NCBI RefSeq assembly: GCF_010093535.1
Contig: NW_022985215.1
Coordinates: 1 to 64,000 of the forward strand
From: Lindgomyces ingoldianus
Lineage: Eukaryota > Ascomycota > Dothideomycetes > Pleosporales > Lindgomycetaceae
Length of the DNA: 64,000 nt
Direction: 5' to 3'
How positions within the stretch are numbered: the first letter of the stretch is position 1; each line of letters opens with the position of its first letter. Positions 23,921 through 35,790 of the stretch are shown here, in pieces. The notes beneath the pieces were generated by a model that was not told the DNA's origin, did no database searches, and saw only the letters and a list, made by a program, of their open reading frames with translations. The position numbers and the translations under genes were made by a program.

Positions 23921-26182
23921 AATAGAGAGCTTAGCTATTATATAGCCTTAAATAAGAAGTAAAGATGTACACTAGATTAACTACTAACATGCTAATTCTA
24001 CTAGTGTACATAAAGTAGCTTATATAGAAAAGATAAACATTCTTTTTTTTATACTGTTAAGTATATTCTTTAGACAGATTATCTCTTTCTTGTCTTATAT
24101 AATTTATGTAGGTGTAAGAGGTTAAATTTAAATGCTATAGTTTAAATAAAACTTATATTTAGTAGACTACTTACTATAAAACTATTTTATAGTAGAATAA
24201 AACTTATTTTAGGCACTTATAGTAATAATAGATTATACATTATATAAGAGAAAAAACTAAAGAAAAAACTAAAAAAAAAACTATAAAAAATTTAAACTTA
24301 CTAGTTATAAAAAAAATAAAAGCTTAGATACTACATTTATGCAAATCTACTAAGCTAGATTAGAATTAATAGGCATTTTTTTACTAAAGTTAGTTTTAAG
24401 ATTAACATTTTAAACTATGTCTTAATTACTTTAGTTAAATTAGATACTTTTATATTAAGTATATTATATAAAACCTTACTTGCTAATTCTACACTTTAAT
24501 AAGTAACTTAAGTAGAAACAGTATAGGCTAAAGACTATTCTAGATATAGTATTATACTTTTGCTTAAAGCTAAAGATAAACATTTAGATATAGTGTTATA
24601 TAATTCTAAAAGTTAGAGTAAGCTGCAGCTACGCTGTTAAATCTAAGTAAATCTAGTACTCTATTACACTACTAAAGTGTATCCTGTAGAAGGTAGGCAT
24701 TTATATTCTAACTATTAACTTTTCTTTTAAATATATAAAGCTAATTAGCATTAAATAAAAGAGCCTAGTTCTAGACATAAGCTTTAAAATAGTAATAAAG
24801 CATAAAAAGCTTTTTAACTATACTGTTTAAACAGTTCTTTTACCTTTAAATTAAATATGTGTTTTATAGTTATACAAAGCTATATAGTTCCTTATAAAGT
24901 ATAAAAATATATATAGTATAAATAGTAAGCTAATTAGCTAAGCTATTTTTTAAAAAGAAGCTTTAGGTTTAAAGGTAGTAAAAGTAATCTTACTTAAAGT
25001 AAAATAAAATAATAAGTATTATATAAAATACTAACTTACTAATAAAAAAAAAAGCTTTTTAAAAGTTACTACTACTAAGCTTTAATCTACTAATTTAATA
25101 TACTTATACTATAAAGGTAGCACTAATTAAATAAAAGCTTAGGCTTTATAAACTTTTAAAGCTAGTATTAAGCATTTACTAGTATAACTATCTCTATTTT
25201 TTAATTAGATTATATAAAATGTAGTTACTACTTTGTTTTTTAAGTGTCTTAAAAAACTAGTAAAGGCAGCTAATAGCAGTGCAGGTAGAGATTCTAACAT
25301 AAATCTATATAATGTATTGTAAGTACGCGTTAATACATGCATAGATCTCTATGCTGTATAGTTTTAGCTTACTAGAGCTATTAATAGACTAGATAAAGTT
25401 TAGGCTAAAAATAATATACTCCTTATAGTGTTACTGCAGGTTGCGCTTGCAGCGCTCTACTGCCTTATAGTTTATTATATAATAGATGTAAAATAACTAG
25501 TTATATATAATAATATAGCTATATTAAAAAAAGTGTGTATAAAGATACTTTTACTTATACTTATTAATAACACTTTTTTTTAGCTTTTAACTAATAAGTT
25601 ATTAAATAAGCTTATCTACTTACTAGCTTTATTTAACACTTTACACTTTTTTATATAATTTAAGCTTAAATTAAAGTTATATAAGTATATATTTTTTAAT
25701 TTAAAAGCCTTTATTATATAGTATATAAAGTATATTTAAATCTTTACGCTTAACTTTAAAAAACAGCACCTAGATTTAATTCTTAACTTTATTTTTAACT
25801 TTAGTAAAAAAGTGTTACTTTACATTTTATATTTAAAACTGCTGCTTAATTATATAAGAAGTAACACAGACTTAAAACTTTTTAAAAAGGTAAGTAGCTA
25901 TTTATGTGTATGTAACACCTTTATAGAAAAGCTTAAGTAGATAGAGTTAGTACAGTTTAAGGTTAATCTTAGAACGTCCTCTTACGTCGCCACTATATTA
26001 GTAAGCACTTATATAATGTAACTATTTAAAAGACGCTTACTAGGCATTATAAAATTAACATGTATAAACATGTATAAAATAATTATAAAGTTATAAGTAG
26101 CTAAAGGCTATAATTATGTACAGGGTAAAGAATTTTTAAATTAGCAATTAGTTTTTTCCCTTCACCAGCTAACAGTCTGCTG

Positions 26183-26714
26183 TAGCAGAGCTTGGCCCTG
26201 CGCAGCTTAACTATAATCCTCACTTCAACGCGACTTTTCGCTAGCATCTTTCCTAACATCTACTTTTTGTCCACAACAACTCTATACCGCACTATAGATT
26301 GTACGCGGAGATTAAAAAGCATATTAAGCTTGCTATTTTGCAAATCTCTTATAATAAAAAACTAACAGTTGCTGCACAAGCGCGTGAATTTAATGTACTG
26401 TACTAGCGCCTTCTTGCACGTGTTAACAGAGTTAGATTAAAGCAGGATTATAAGAGCAGCAGTTACAAGCTTAACAACATCTAACAACTAGCTCTTAAAG
26501 CCTATATACAGCGCTGTGATTATATTAGATGCCTTGCTTTTATTCTTTAGCTTAAAAACACAGCTTAAAAGATTATTAACTTAAATTATTTAAAATGTAA
26601 AGCGCTACATCTTAGTAAAGATTAGACATCTTAATAGCTTAAATGTAACCTAAATTATTATTAAATAAAGTAGATCTAGAAAGATATTAATAATATTATA
26701 TTTATTTAAGCTAC
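26183..26714 (+). pseudogene. Decayed N-terminal part of a DNA transposase (pogo/Fot1-like)
   Basis: A frame from about 26310 reads AEIKKHIKLAILQIS, then AAQAREFNV, a RIP-type stop and RLLARV. This resembles the helix-turn-helix N-terminus of pogo/Fot1 transposases, in which an AAREFGVPxSTLxxRLxG-like helix follows a basic stretch. Downstream text continues with TAA/TAG in place of Gln codons until A4 cuts it at a TA. Assignment is inference from pattern only. Confidence 0.45.
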
Positions 26715-27818
26715 TAACGTACTTTATAGGCAAGTTGCTTACACACCTAAGTTACTTACTTTTACTAAGACTCTACTAAACTACTTTTTTTATACTAATG
26801 TATTTCTAACAACACTACTTAGATGTGCTAAAAGAATGTTAGATATAGCTTACACTTTAAGCTTTTAAATAAGACATAAAACTCTTAAAGAAACATACTA
26901 CAGCTATGTACAGAGTTTTTTAAAAGATAATAAATAACTACAGCGCTAGATAACCTTTATAAGCTAATTCTATACCTAACTTATAAAGGCTAGGTAATAA
27001 TAAAAAGTAAGTAATTATTAAGACTATACTTAAGCTAGATGCGCAAAGATTTTCCTTTTAAATAGCATTTATAGCTAATATAGCTAATTTTTTACATGCT
27101 AAGTGTAATTTAGGCTATATTAGCATAAGTAAGCCTAGTATGTTTAAGAAGCGTTATTTAAAGCTTAAAGTAATATTTAAGTGTAGTATAACTATAAAAA
27201 AGCTTTTTATAAGAGTTCTAAAGTAATTTAGAGTAAGTTTAGCCTTATAAAGAATATTACAGCTAAGTATAGCATCTAGAATAATACTATATACAACTTT
27301 AGTAAAATAGGCTTTATTATAAGCTAAATATCTATTAACTATACTTACACTTAAAACTTTACTTTAAGCTTTAAATAACACTTTATAAACATACTAGGCT
27401 AGTTTATGCTAATATAGCCTAGATTATGCTTAGTGCGTAAAGAATTAGCTATATTAGTTATAAATGCTATCTAAGAGGAAAATTCTTATATATATAGCTT
27501 AAGTATAGTTTTAATAATTACCTACTCTTTATTATTACCTAGCTTTTATAAGTTAGCTATAAAATTAGCTTATAAAGGTTGTTTAATGCTGTAGTTATTT
27601 ATTATCTTTTAAGAGACTTTATACATAGCTATAGTATGTTTCTTTAAGAGTTTTATATCTTGTTTAAAAGCTTAAAGTATAAGCTATATCTAATTTTTTT
27701 TTTAGCGCGTCTAAGTAGTGTTGTTAGGAATATATTAGTGTAGAAAAAGTAGTTTAGTAGGGTCTTAGCAAAAGTAAGTAACTTAGGTGTGTAAGCAACT
27801 CGCCTGTGAAGTACGTTA
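26715..27818. mobile_element. Foldback element A4, uninterrupted
   Basis: 1104 bp, from TAACGTACTTTATAGGC to GCCTGTGAAGTACGTTA. Same length and arm layout as A3. A minus-strand frame at 27653-27850 lies in the terminal arm and occurs at the same place in other A copies. It is not a gene. Confidence 0.85.
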
Positions 27819-28160
27819 TAGCTTAAGTTTTTAAATAAAACATAACACACTTAAAGTAATATACTATAGCTATATATAAAGCTTTTTAAAAAATAATAAA
27901 TAACTAACATACTAAATAACTTTTATAAGCTAATTTTATAGCTAACTTATAAAGGCTAGGTAATAATAAAAAGTAAGTAATTGTTAAGTATATACTTAAG
28001 CTAGAAATATAAGAGTTTTTCTTTTACCTAGTAGCTATAGCTAATATAGCTAATTCTTTATACACAAAGTATAATCTAAGCTATATTAGCATAAACTAGC
28101 TTAGTATGTTTATAAAGTGTTATTTAAAGCTTAAAGTAAAGTTTTAAGTATAAGTATAGT
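27819..28160. repeat. Foldback element A5, fragment
   Basis: Left-arm sequence lacking the first 100 bp or so, directly abutting A4 and cut at 28160 by a D copy. Confidence 0.65.
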
Positions 28161-29042
28161 TATAACAGCGTAGGCAAGACAATAGGTTTAAATGTAGTAG
28201 GAATCTACTTAAAGGCATATAGAAGTGCGTAGAGACTTAATAACCTAGGAATTCTATTAACACCTATAGGCCTTGTACAAAAGAATATTAGAAAAGTACT
28301 AAGCTAGCTAAGAGGAGAGGTGCGACTAAATACTTAGGGGAATAGAGGTATAGTAGAGGGCAGGGCAGGGTTAGAGCTGATACAAGGACCCTTGTTACGA
28401 CCCACGATTGGACCGTAAGCTACTAACCTTCTATGCCCCACTGTTTGAACAAACAAGGGTTAAATCTCCCTGCTTTCCCGGCTAACAAGTCACGTGACTT
28501 AACGGACAAGGAATGGACAGACCTACTAGACTAATGCACAGCTGAGTGCATCGTCTAATAAGCAAGAACTGTTTGCATGCTATGCGCGTTGTGCGCGCTT
28601 GTATACAAGGAGCATGCAAAGCATGCAACCCTATGTATATAGTTTAGAATCCTAACTACCTTTAGAAGTTGTAATTAAAGTTTAGTTTATTATTACATAG
28701 ACTAAGTAGCATTGCTACTTTTTAATAAGAAGTAATACTAATAGTATATCTTGCACTATATATACCTTCTATCTTGTTCCTACCTAAGGAACTGTTTAAC
28801 CTAAGCACCTTATACTGCTGTTAAAGGGCACACCACAGTTAGCTACACCTTCTAGTCCTAGCAGCTACGCCTTAAAAGACTGTACACCTGTCTAGACTAA
28901 AGTTCTCTTCCTATCCGAACACCTAATCCTCTCCCAAGGCCTAGAGTTCTTTAGACACTATTTCTTCGAAGTAAAGATTGTAACAACCCTTTAGATAGGT
29001 TCTAGGCGACCTAAGATAGAACAATTTATAAGAGTTGTTACA
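28161..29042 (-). mobile_element. Solo-LTR-like family D copy, split by E
   Basis: Aligns in reverse with D at 29614-29903: TATAACAGCGTAGGCAAGAC at the left and AGTTGTTACA at the right. It is interrupted at GGACCCT by E. Without E it is about 284 bp. No matching flanks are left. Confidence 0.7.
28393..28985. mobile_element. Solo-LTR-like element E inside D
   Basis: 593 bp, from TGTTACGACCCACG to AGATTGTAACA, with the D sequence ACCCT duplicated on both sides. Less RIP-mutated than its host. Contains TCACGTGA at 28490-28497. Repeated TATATA-type boxes lie at about 28634 and 28757. Confidence 0.85.
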
Positions 29043-29141
29043 CTACTCCCCCTCTCTCTGTAGACTAAGAGTTTTTATTAGCAGCAGAAAGTATTGCTGT
29101 TGTATCTTCTGCCTGCTTAAACTAAAACTAGTCTAATTTAG

Positions 29142-29470
29142 TGTTACAATTCTTGCTCGTAGGGGTCCTAACTTAGGATGCCCTGAGCATGCAGGCTAAT
29201 AAGAGGTGATGAGGTGACAGAGAAGGAACCTTCCTCAGGTGTACAGCCCTTGGTGTGATTCTAGACAAGGAGGGGAGTAGGTGGCCAAATTGTGGTTTGC
29301 TCTATGACAGCGGTATAGGCGCTAGGTTAAACATTCCTAGGGACAGAAGTAGAGGTATATATAGTGCAAGATATACAACTAGTATTACAGCTTGTTATAA
29401 AGCTAGAATGCTACTTAGTCTATGTAGAAATAAACTAAACTTTAATTATATCCTTCTAAGGTAGATTAAG
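29142..29470 (+). repeat. Family F LTR, partial or diverged copy
   Basis: Starts TGTTACAATTCTTGCTCG and shares the CAAATTGTGGTTTGC, GAGGTATATATAGTGCAAG and GAAATAAACTAAAC blocks with F1 at 49698-50286. The downstream half of F is missing or unrecognisable. The short frame at 29255-29464 lies within it and is not called. Confidence 0.6.
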
Positions 29471-29613
29471 GCTTAAACTATATACATAAAGTTTCTATAG
29501 TTAAGTGTTGTTAAGCGCAGTTAAGCGGAGTGCACCTGCTTATTCTTTAGCGCACATTAGCGCTTATTGCGCTTAATACATCCCTTATTTATTAGCTGTT
29601 GCTATTGTCTATG
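29471..29613. other. Short unassigned spacer
   Basis: Sequence between the F fragment and D3, with alternating GCGCT/AGCGC motifs. Nothing recognised. Confidence 0.3.
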
Positions 29614-29903
29614 TGTAACGATTCTACGAATCGTTCCATCTCGGGTCGCTCGGATCCTATCCGAAGGGTCCCTGTATCAGCCCCGACCATGACTTAACCT
29701 AGTCCCCTGCAGTTACCACTATTCCCTTATGTATTTAGTCGCACCTTGCCCCTGTAGCTAGCTTAGTAGTTTTCTAATATTCTTTTGTATAAGGCCTATA
29801 GGTGTTAATAGCATTCCTAGGTTTAGAGTCCCCACGTACTTCTATATGCCTCTAAGTAGATTTCTACTGCATTTAGACCTATTGTCTTGCTTATGCTGTT
29901 ACA
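29614..29903 (+). mobile_element. Solo-LTR-like family D, complete copy
   Basis: 290 bp, from TGTAACGATTCTACG to TATGCTGTTACA. Flanks are CTATG and TTATA, which differ only by one C-to-T and one G-to-A change, as RIP would produce. Reference copy for the family. Confidence 0.7.
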
Positions 29904-31805
29904 TTATATTAAAAAACTTACTTTTGCTAGTAACAGCTTTATTAATAATATTATATTAATTATTTATTTAACTATATCTAACTCTAAGAAGTGTTTAATT
30001 TAGTTTAAGTTATAGTTTTTATACACTATTACATTAAATTATTTAGTTATTATAGATAAGATTTTAGAGACTTTTTACTAACTAAAGCTTTTAAGTTTAG
30101 AACTTTCTATCCCCTGTAATTAAAATTGCTTTTAGAAAAGTTGTAAAAAGTGCGCTAAAGTAGAAACCTAAAGACTACTAATAACTTATTAGAATTAGAG
30201 ACAACTACTAATGCTTAACTCTTAACTAACTTTTAGACCTTAGTATAAAGCTTACAACACGCTCTAGCTGTAGCTAAGGTAAGATGCCTGCTACTAGAGC
30301 TAAACAACTACTAACCTTAACAGCTAAACTCTTTTTTATAGGACCTAAAGCTAAAAACCTACTAGATTTAGAGTTAAACCTTAGCAGCATAGCCCTTAAG
30401 AACTAAGTTGCTTAATTAAGGGCACAAATTAAACAACTAACTAGATTAAAAACTGTTAGTCCTAATAATGCCTTAAATTACCCCTGCTACACTAATAGCA
30501 AGAGACCTTTTAGGCACCCTTAAGCTCTCTTAAAGCTACCTTACTAAATGCACGCCTATGATTAAGAACCTTACAGATAGCAAAGAACTTATGTTTAAAT
30601 AATAGTAGGCCTCTATTATAGACAGACTTAACATTAATTTAGATTACTATTAGAGTAAGCGCGCACGCATAGCGTTAGTATAGAGACACACTGCTAGTAT
30701 CGCGAAGGAATTCTTAGAGCCTAGATACCTAGCTAAATTAGATAACTTTTAGTTTAAAAACATAAAAAAATAATTAAGCTTTTATAAACTTACTTTATTA
30801 CTAGTAATAAAAAGACAAAGGTGTAACAGGCATTTTAAACTCTAAGAATAAGTAAAGAAGAAGTGTTTTTTACCTTTAAAGCTTACTTTATTAGTGATGC
30901 TGTTAAAGGGTCTATATTAAAGTTAAAATAGTTCTTCTACTTATAAAAAAAGATACTGCCTAGCCTAAAAGTACTAAACTTAGGTTTTAAACATACTTAA
31001 AAGAGCTTCTTTAAAATAATAGTAGTCTACCTAATAGCTTATAACATAAAAAAAAGAAACACCTTTGCTATTTTAAAGTAAACTATTAACTATACTTAAC
31101 ATTTTAATATTAGACTTATTATAAATTAATTTTAGAAGGTTTTTAGTAATACATCTAAGGCAGTATACTATTCTAGTGCACCCTGACCTGCATCTATGTT
31201 AGTACTCTAATCCACTCTAGCTACCCACTGTTAACCTAGCTAGACACCTGCCTTTAAAAGACAAACAGCTCCTAGCAACTGTTATAATTATAGTAAACTA
31301 AAACATTTTACTAGTAATTATTCTATCCCTAAAGTATAAAAAATTAAGGTAGAGTAATAAGAATTTAAAAAAAAGTTTATAAATGTAAATAATTATAACT
31401 TAAATTCTTCTTAAATAAGAAATAAAAACACTTAAAAAAAATTTTATTTTAAGCTTAAATAAGTATAACTTAGTAAATATTAACTTATTACACTTATTTA
31501 GAGAAAAATATTTTTAAGTCTTTACTATTTTATGCTTAAAAAGTATTAGAGTTTAATTAAATTTTTTAGTTAATACTAGCGTATATAGTTTCTTATTTAT
31601 TAACTTAATAACTACTAAGTTTCTATTCTAATGCCTTTATATCTCTATTTAATGTTTACTTTTTAACGTTATAGTTAAGAGTTTTTAAGACTAAATCTAA
31701 GTTTCTATCTACTAGTATATCTACTTGCACATGCAAATTGATAGTAAAAGCATCTAAAACTGCTTCTTTATAATTGTAAACCTTAGCTTATAAAATTATA
31801 TTATT
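29904..31805 (+). pseudogene. RIP-degraded gag region of a Gypsy-type retrotransposon
   Basis: No long frame, but at about 30569-30790 the plus strand reads LTDSKELMFK, then RLNINLDYYQ-like text (with TAG for Gln), SKRARIAL and AKEFLEPRYLAKLDNF. This matches the capsid part of fungal Gypsy gag proteins. At about 31277-31320 a broken zinc knuckle reads NCYNYSKLKHFTSNY, with Tyr where CCHC cysteines belong. No LTRs could be matched. Confidence 0.6.
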
Positions 31806-32337
31806 AGCATTAACGTACTTCACAAGCGAGTTGCTTACACACCTGAGTCGCTTACTTTTGCTAAGACCCTACTCTAACAAACTCTATTATAGCCTATAAC
31901 AACCCGCTCTAGCACTATATAGTACAGTACAGCCTAGAATATTATTTAGATACTACTTCTACTTTTTGCTTACATGTTTACTAGTCTAATTGCACTGTTT
32001 ACAGCGCCTTTAGAATAGCTTACCTACTGTAGCTTACACTTACTTTTTTACCTTTTTTCTATTACTACGCACTTTAAACTCTTTTAAAGCTGTTAAGCGT
32101 AGGCTTTTTTAAATTATTAAGGTTTTTCTTACTTTAATTTACTTTTTTTTATGTAATTTATGTTATATAGCAGCCTTATTAGCTACTTAAAGCTTAGTAA
32201 TTTTCTATTACACTAACACTAGCTTATGCGTAATTATTACTGCCTTTTTTAAAACCTTCTTAAACGCCTTAACTATAAAAGTTAGTAAACTATTTATATG
32301 CTTTTAAATATTTATTATTATAAGCATTAATTATAAC
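31806..32337. repeat. Fragment with A-type end and B-like interior
   Basis: The first 65 bp are a family A terminus (TAACGTACTTCACAAGCG), after which the sequence aligns with 1580-2050 of element B rather than with the A arm. It may be a remnant of the autonomous partner of family A. It is cut on the right by A7. Confidence 0.55.
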
Positions 32338-32761
32338 GTACTTCACAGGCGAGTTGCTTACACACCTGAGTTGCTTACTTTTGCTAAGACTCTACTACAC
32401 TACTTTTCTTACACTAATGTATTCCTAACAACACTACTTAAACGCGTTAAAGGAACATTAAATGCAGCTTATGCTCTAGGCTTTTAAATAAGACGCAACA
32501 CTTTTTAAGCAACATGCTGCAGCTGTCTATAAAGTCTTTTAAAAGATAATAAGTAACTAACGCGCTAGACAACCTTTCTAAGCTAATTATACAGCTAACC
32601 TATAAAAGCTAGATAATAATAAAAAGTAGGTAATTATTTAGCATATACTTAAGCTAGATGCGCAAGGATTTCCCCTCTAGCTAGTAGCTGTAGCTAATAT
32701 AGCTAATTCTTTACGCGCTAAGCATAATATAAGCTATATTAGCATAACCTAGCTTAATATG
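32336..32761. repeat. Foldback element A7, left arm only
   Basis: Begins TAACGTACTTCACAGGCG and ends abruptly in the CTAGCTTAATATG block, where J3 begins. The right half is absent. Confidence 0.7.
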
Positions 32762-32969
32762 TATGAAGCTATGTGAGGCACTAAAGACATAAGGAACTAG
32801 ATTGTATTGCTAAAGGAGGGCAACTACAGGTTTATATAGTACTAGATGAACCCATCATGTGACTTAAGGCCACCAATAGCTCTAGGCTGCAGCAGGTGGC
32901 ATTGCTAGGCAGCAGTACGCTAAAGGAGTGTTGGTGGCTAGCGCATAGAGAGCTCCGTAACTGCAAACA
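32762..32969 (+). mobile_element. Solo-LTR-like family J, copy 3 (diverged)
   Basis: Shares with J1 the start TATGAAGCTATGTGAGGCAC, the GGAACT...TGTATTGCTA block and the end AACTGCAAACA. The middle is different and lacks the GACGACGCAT repeats. Flanks do not match. Confidence 0.6.
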
Positions 32970-35613
32970 ATTTTAAGCAGAGTCTAGTAAGGAATTTATT
33001 TACTTTTAAAAGTTTTTCTAACATAATGCAATAAAAATACTATAAGAAGAATAGCCTCTTAAGTAAGAGCATTTAAATTAGATAGAAGGTGTTTAATAAA
33101 TACTACCTTAAATCTAATAAATCTTTATTATATACTATAGTAATTATCCTCTATTCTAAACATTGTACAAAGTATATTTAAGTAAATTAAAAAAGAAGTA
33201 GTAGTAAGCTACACTTAAAAATATTAAATAACTTTAAAAAAAATTACTAATTACAAGCGCTTAGGCCTAAAAGTCTTACTACTTTTTAACTATTAGTTTT
33301 GCTATATAAACTGTCTACTTTAAAATAAAAATTAAATTAATATTATTAAATTATTAAGAATCTTAATAAGTTTACTTAACCTTAGAGCTAAGATAAGTAT
33401 AATAACTATATTAGTAATTCTCTAAGTTAGATTAGAAAGCTTTTTACTTTTTAATAGTAGTGTTAAGAGCAATAACGCGTATAATAGCCTTAGCTATTAC
33501 TATTAGTAATTAATATTCTATTAATTCTAGTAATAAGTAATAAACTTAAATAATCCTTTTTAAAAGCGTGTTATATAGTCTTATAGAAAAAAATGCAAAT
33601 AGGTGCTAAGACTTTTAAAAAAGTAAAGTGTGTAAAATAGTAGTAGTAAACTAAACTCTTACTTAAAAAAACTTAACTTATTTTTTATATAAAGTATTTA
33701 ATTTAAAACTATACATATTCTAACTTATTTAGTTTTATTATATAAGTAATAACTACTTAGCTTACACAGCATGTTAAGCTATAAATTATATGTAAGTGCT
33801 AGCAACACCTTTAACTAGCTAGGTATGTGTAGGTTGCTGCTAATAACTCTAACAGCTAGATTTATGCTAATTTATGTAAGAAAAAGCTTATATATACCTA
33901 TGTAATAACAATTACATTCTAGAGGTTATCCCCTAGCTAGTTATCTTTAATTAGAATTAGTGCTGCTGCATTACTGTTAGCGCTAGTAATACTAACCTCT
34001 GCTAGTAGTAAGCGCAGAGGTCTACTATTATTCTTGTCTTATATAGAGTAGTAGGCAGCATAGTTACGCTATTTGCAATTCCTACATGCTCTACTAAAGT
34101 GTCTAGGTACCTAACAACATAATAGAAATAGGCAATAGCTTAGGCAGGCGCTACAGCACACTTTACATAGGTTACTTACTACTTATCCTTAATATTATAT
34201 AAGAATAGCGTTAATATATAAAGGCTAGTGTAATGCTATCTGTTAAGGGGAGATTACCCCTTATACAAACTCTACATCCTGCCCTAGAAGGGCTAGCACC
34301 GCACAGCTCTGCAGACTGTGACACTAGGGAGCTAGCTGCTGCTGCTCTACTATAAGGACAAAGTTAGCATTAGCACTAGCAGCGTTAGTAGCAGCAACAG
34401 CAGCATTATAAAAAATAAGAGCCCTAAACTAAGCTTAGCTTTATACAACTTTTAGTTTAAGCTTCTGCAGAAGTTGTGTAAGGTGCTAGCTTTATAATAA
34501 AGCAAATAACTCTCTTAGAATAAAGTGCTTACTAAAACTTAGGGTTTATGTTAAGCTTAAGGAGAAAGAGAACAACTAGAGAGTAAGGGGGGGAGGTATT
34601 TAGTATAAGTACCTAACTACAGGGTACCTAAAGCAAAGAAGAGGGTACAGGGTAGTAGGTTAGTAGGCAATAGATTTAAACAAGTTAATAATTTAAGTTA
34701 TAGCAAAGTAAGAGTTAGAAAGACTTTAATAAATCTTAAAAATTAACTACAATTTATAAAAGGTTGTAAATTAGGCTAACTATATACTTCTAGGTAATTT
34801 ATAAATTTGCTAAGTCTTAATCTATAAAAGCGCACTAAGACAGAGCTGCTTTTCTTAGCGTTGCTAAGACAGATTAGGTATCTATGTTATAATAAGCTTT
34901 ATAGCTAAAGTTGTCTTCTTTCCTCTAGATTAGTTTGCTTAATTCTTAGGCTTCTTTTATTATTAGCTTATTAAGAAGATCTAAGATGTCTAAGGTTTAT
35001 AACAAATTATTATTTATAACAAGCTTAGTACAAGGTCTCTAGAGGATATACTTACATTACTTTTGCTGTTGCTGTTGCTGCTGCTGCTGCTGTTAGTAAG
35101 GCAAAGTAAAGTTACAAACAAAGGTTAAAGTACAGTACAAGAAAGGCGCGTAATTAGTGGAATTACATAACCACATTCTATATCTAATATCACGTGATTA
35201 CATTAAAATGCTGCTAATATATGCTAATACTGTGTACAATGTCTACTTATAAAATAAATATGCTATTTTTATTACTATGTTAATAAAAGTGCTGCTAATA
35301 TTTACTTAGCTAGATTTTCGCTTAATGAAAACCACGCTGTTAGAGACTATAGGGTTAGGACTAAGCTAGGTGCTGCCTGTATAAAACTTCGTGACCTCAG
35401 GCCTCTATGGTATAGTGTTAACTAGGAGATTTTCTAGTGAGAGATCTAGATTAATATACTTCTAGACACACTCTCTAGTTGCTTGTGTCTTAATTTAACT
35501 AAACTAGGGCTGCTAGTCGCTCTTTTTAGTAAGCTGTATAGAGGCATTAATGTTCAAAGTTATCTTTCTATGTGTTAATAGAGTGGGATAACATAGTTGT
35601 TGTTTAGTTAATT
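32970..35613 (-). other. AT-rich region with an inverted Q-like remnant
   Basis: On the minus strand, about 34460 down to 33950 parallels Q at 22240-22700: QQQLA-type text, a GQDVEF motif (GGGCAGGATGTAGAGTTT), and the cysteine-rich frame ending CRNCK, stop, RNYAA. A CTG-type microsatellite at 35063-35095 mirrors the CAG repeat of Q. No matching termini were found. The rest has no frame. TCACGTGA lies at 35190-35197. Confidence 0.45.
35063..35095 (-). repeat. Gln-codon (CTG/TTG) microsatellite
   Basis: Trinucleotide run TTGCTG and CTGCTG, equivalent to CAG/CAA on the minus strand. Probably the counterpart of the repeat at 22083-22205. Confidence 0.6.
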
Positions 35614-35790
35614 AGGCTTAGCTAGTAAGCAATCTGTGATTAGTATGTTTTAGAATAGACAGAAGGTTATTGTCTGTTTGATCAGGCTTAGTTAGTAAGC
35701 AATCTGTGATTAATATGTTTTAGTATAGATAGAGGGTTATTGTCTGTTTAATTAGGCTTAGTTAGTAAGCATTCTGTGATTAATATGTGT
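35614..35790 (+). repeat. Tandem repeat, 70-bp unit, about 2.5 copies
   Basis: Units start AGGCTTAGTTAGTAAGC at 35614, 35684 and 35754, followed by AATCTGTGATTA and GGTTATTGTCTG. The third is partial. Differences between units are mostly transitions. Confidence 0.8.

Larger units (their letters stand above)
21821..26182. mobile_element. Element Q, 4.4-kb element with inverted ends
   Basis: The left end (CGGCGGACTGTTAGCTAGTG then AAGGGAAAAAACTAAT) is matched in inverse at the right end (ATTAGTTTTTTCCC then TTCACCAGCTAACAGTC). TA flanks both edges, so a TA-targeting DNA transposon is likely. The interior is AT-rich; I recognise no transposase. Near the left end are a poly-Gln/Asn-type repeat and a cysteine-rich frame (about 22503-22640, pattern CxxCY...ECCC...CK). 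The same cysteine-rich frame recurs inverted at about 33950-34460. Confidence 0.6.

Noticed and set aside
28161..29903. The two D copies as LTRs of a full-length element
   Set aside because: They are in opposite orientation and only about 570 bp apart, with an F fragment between them.
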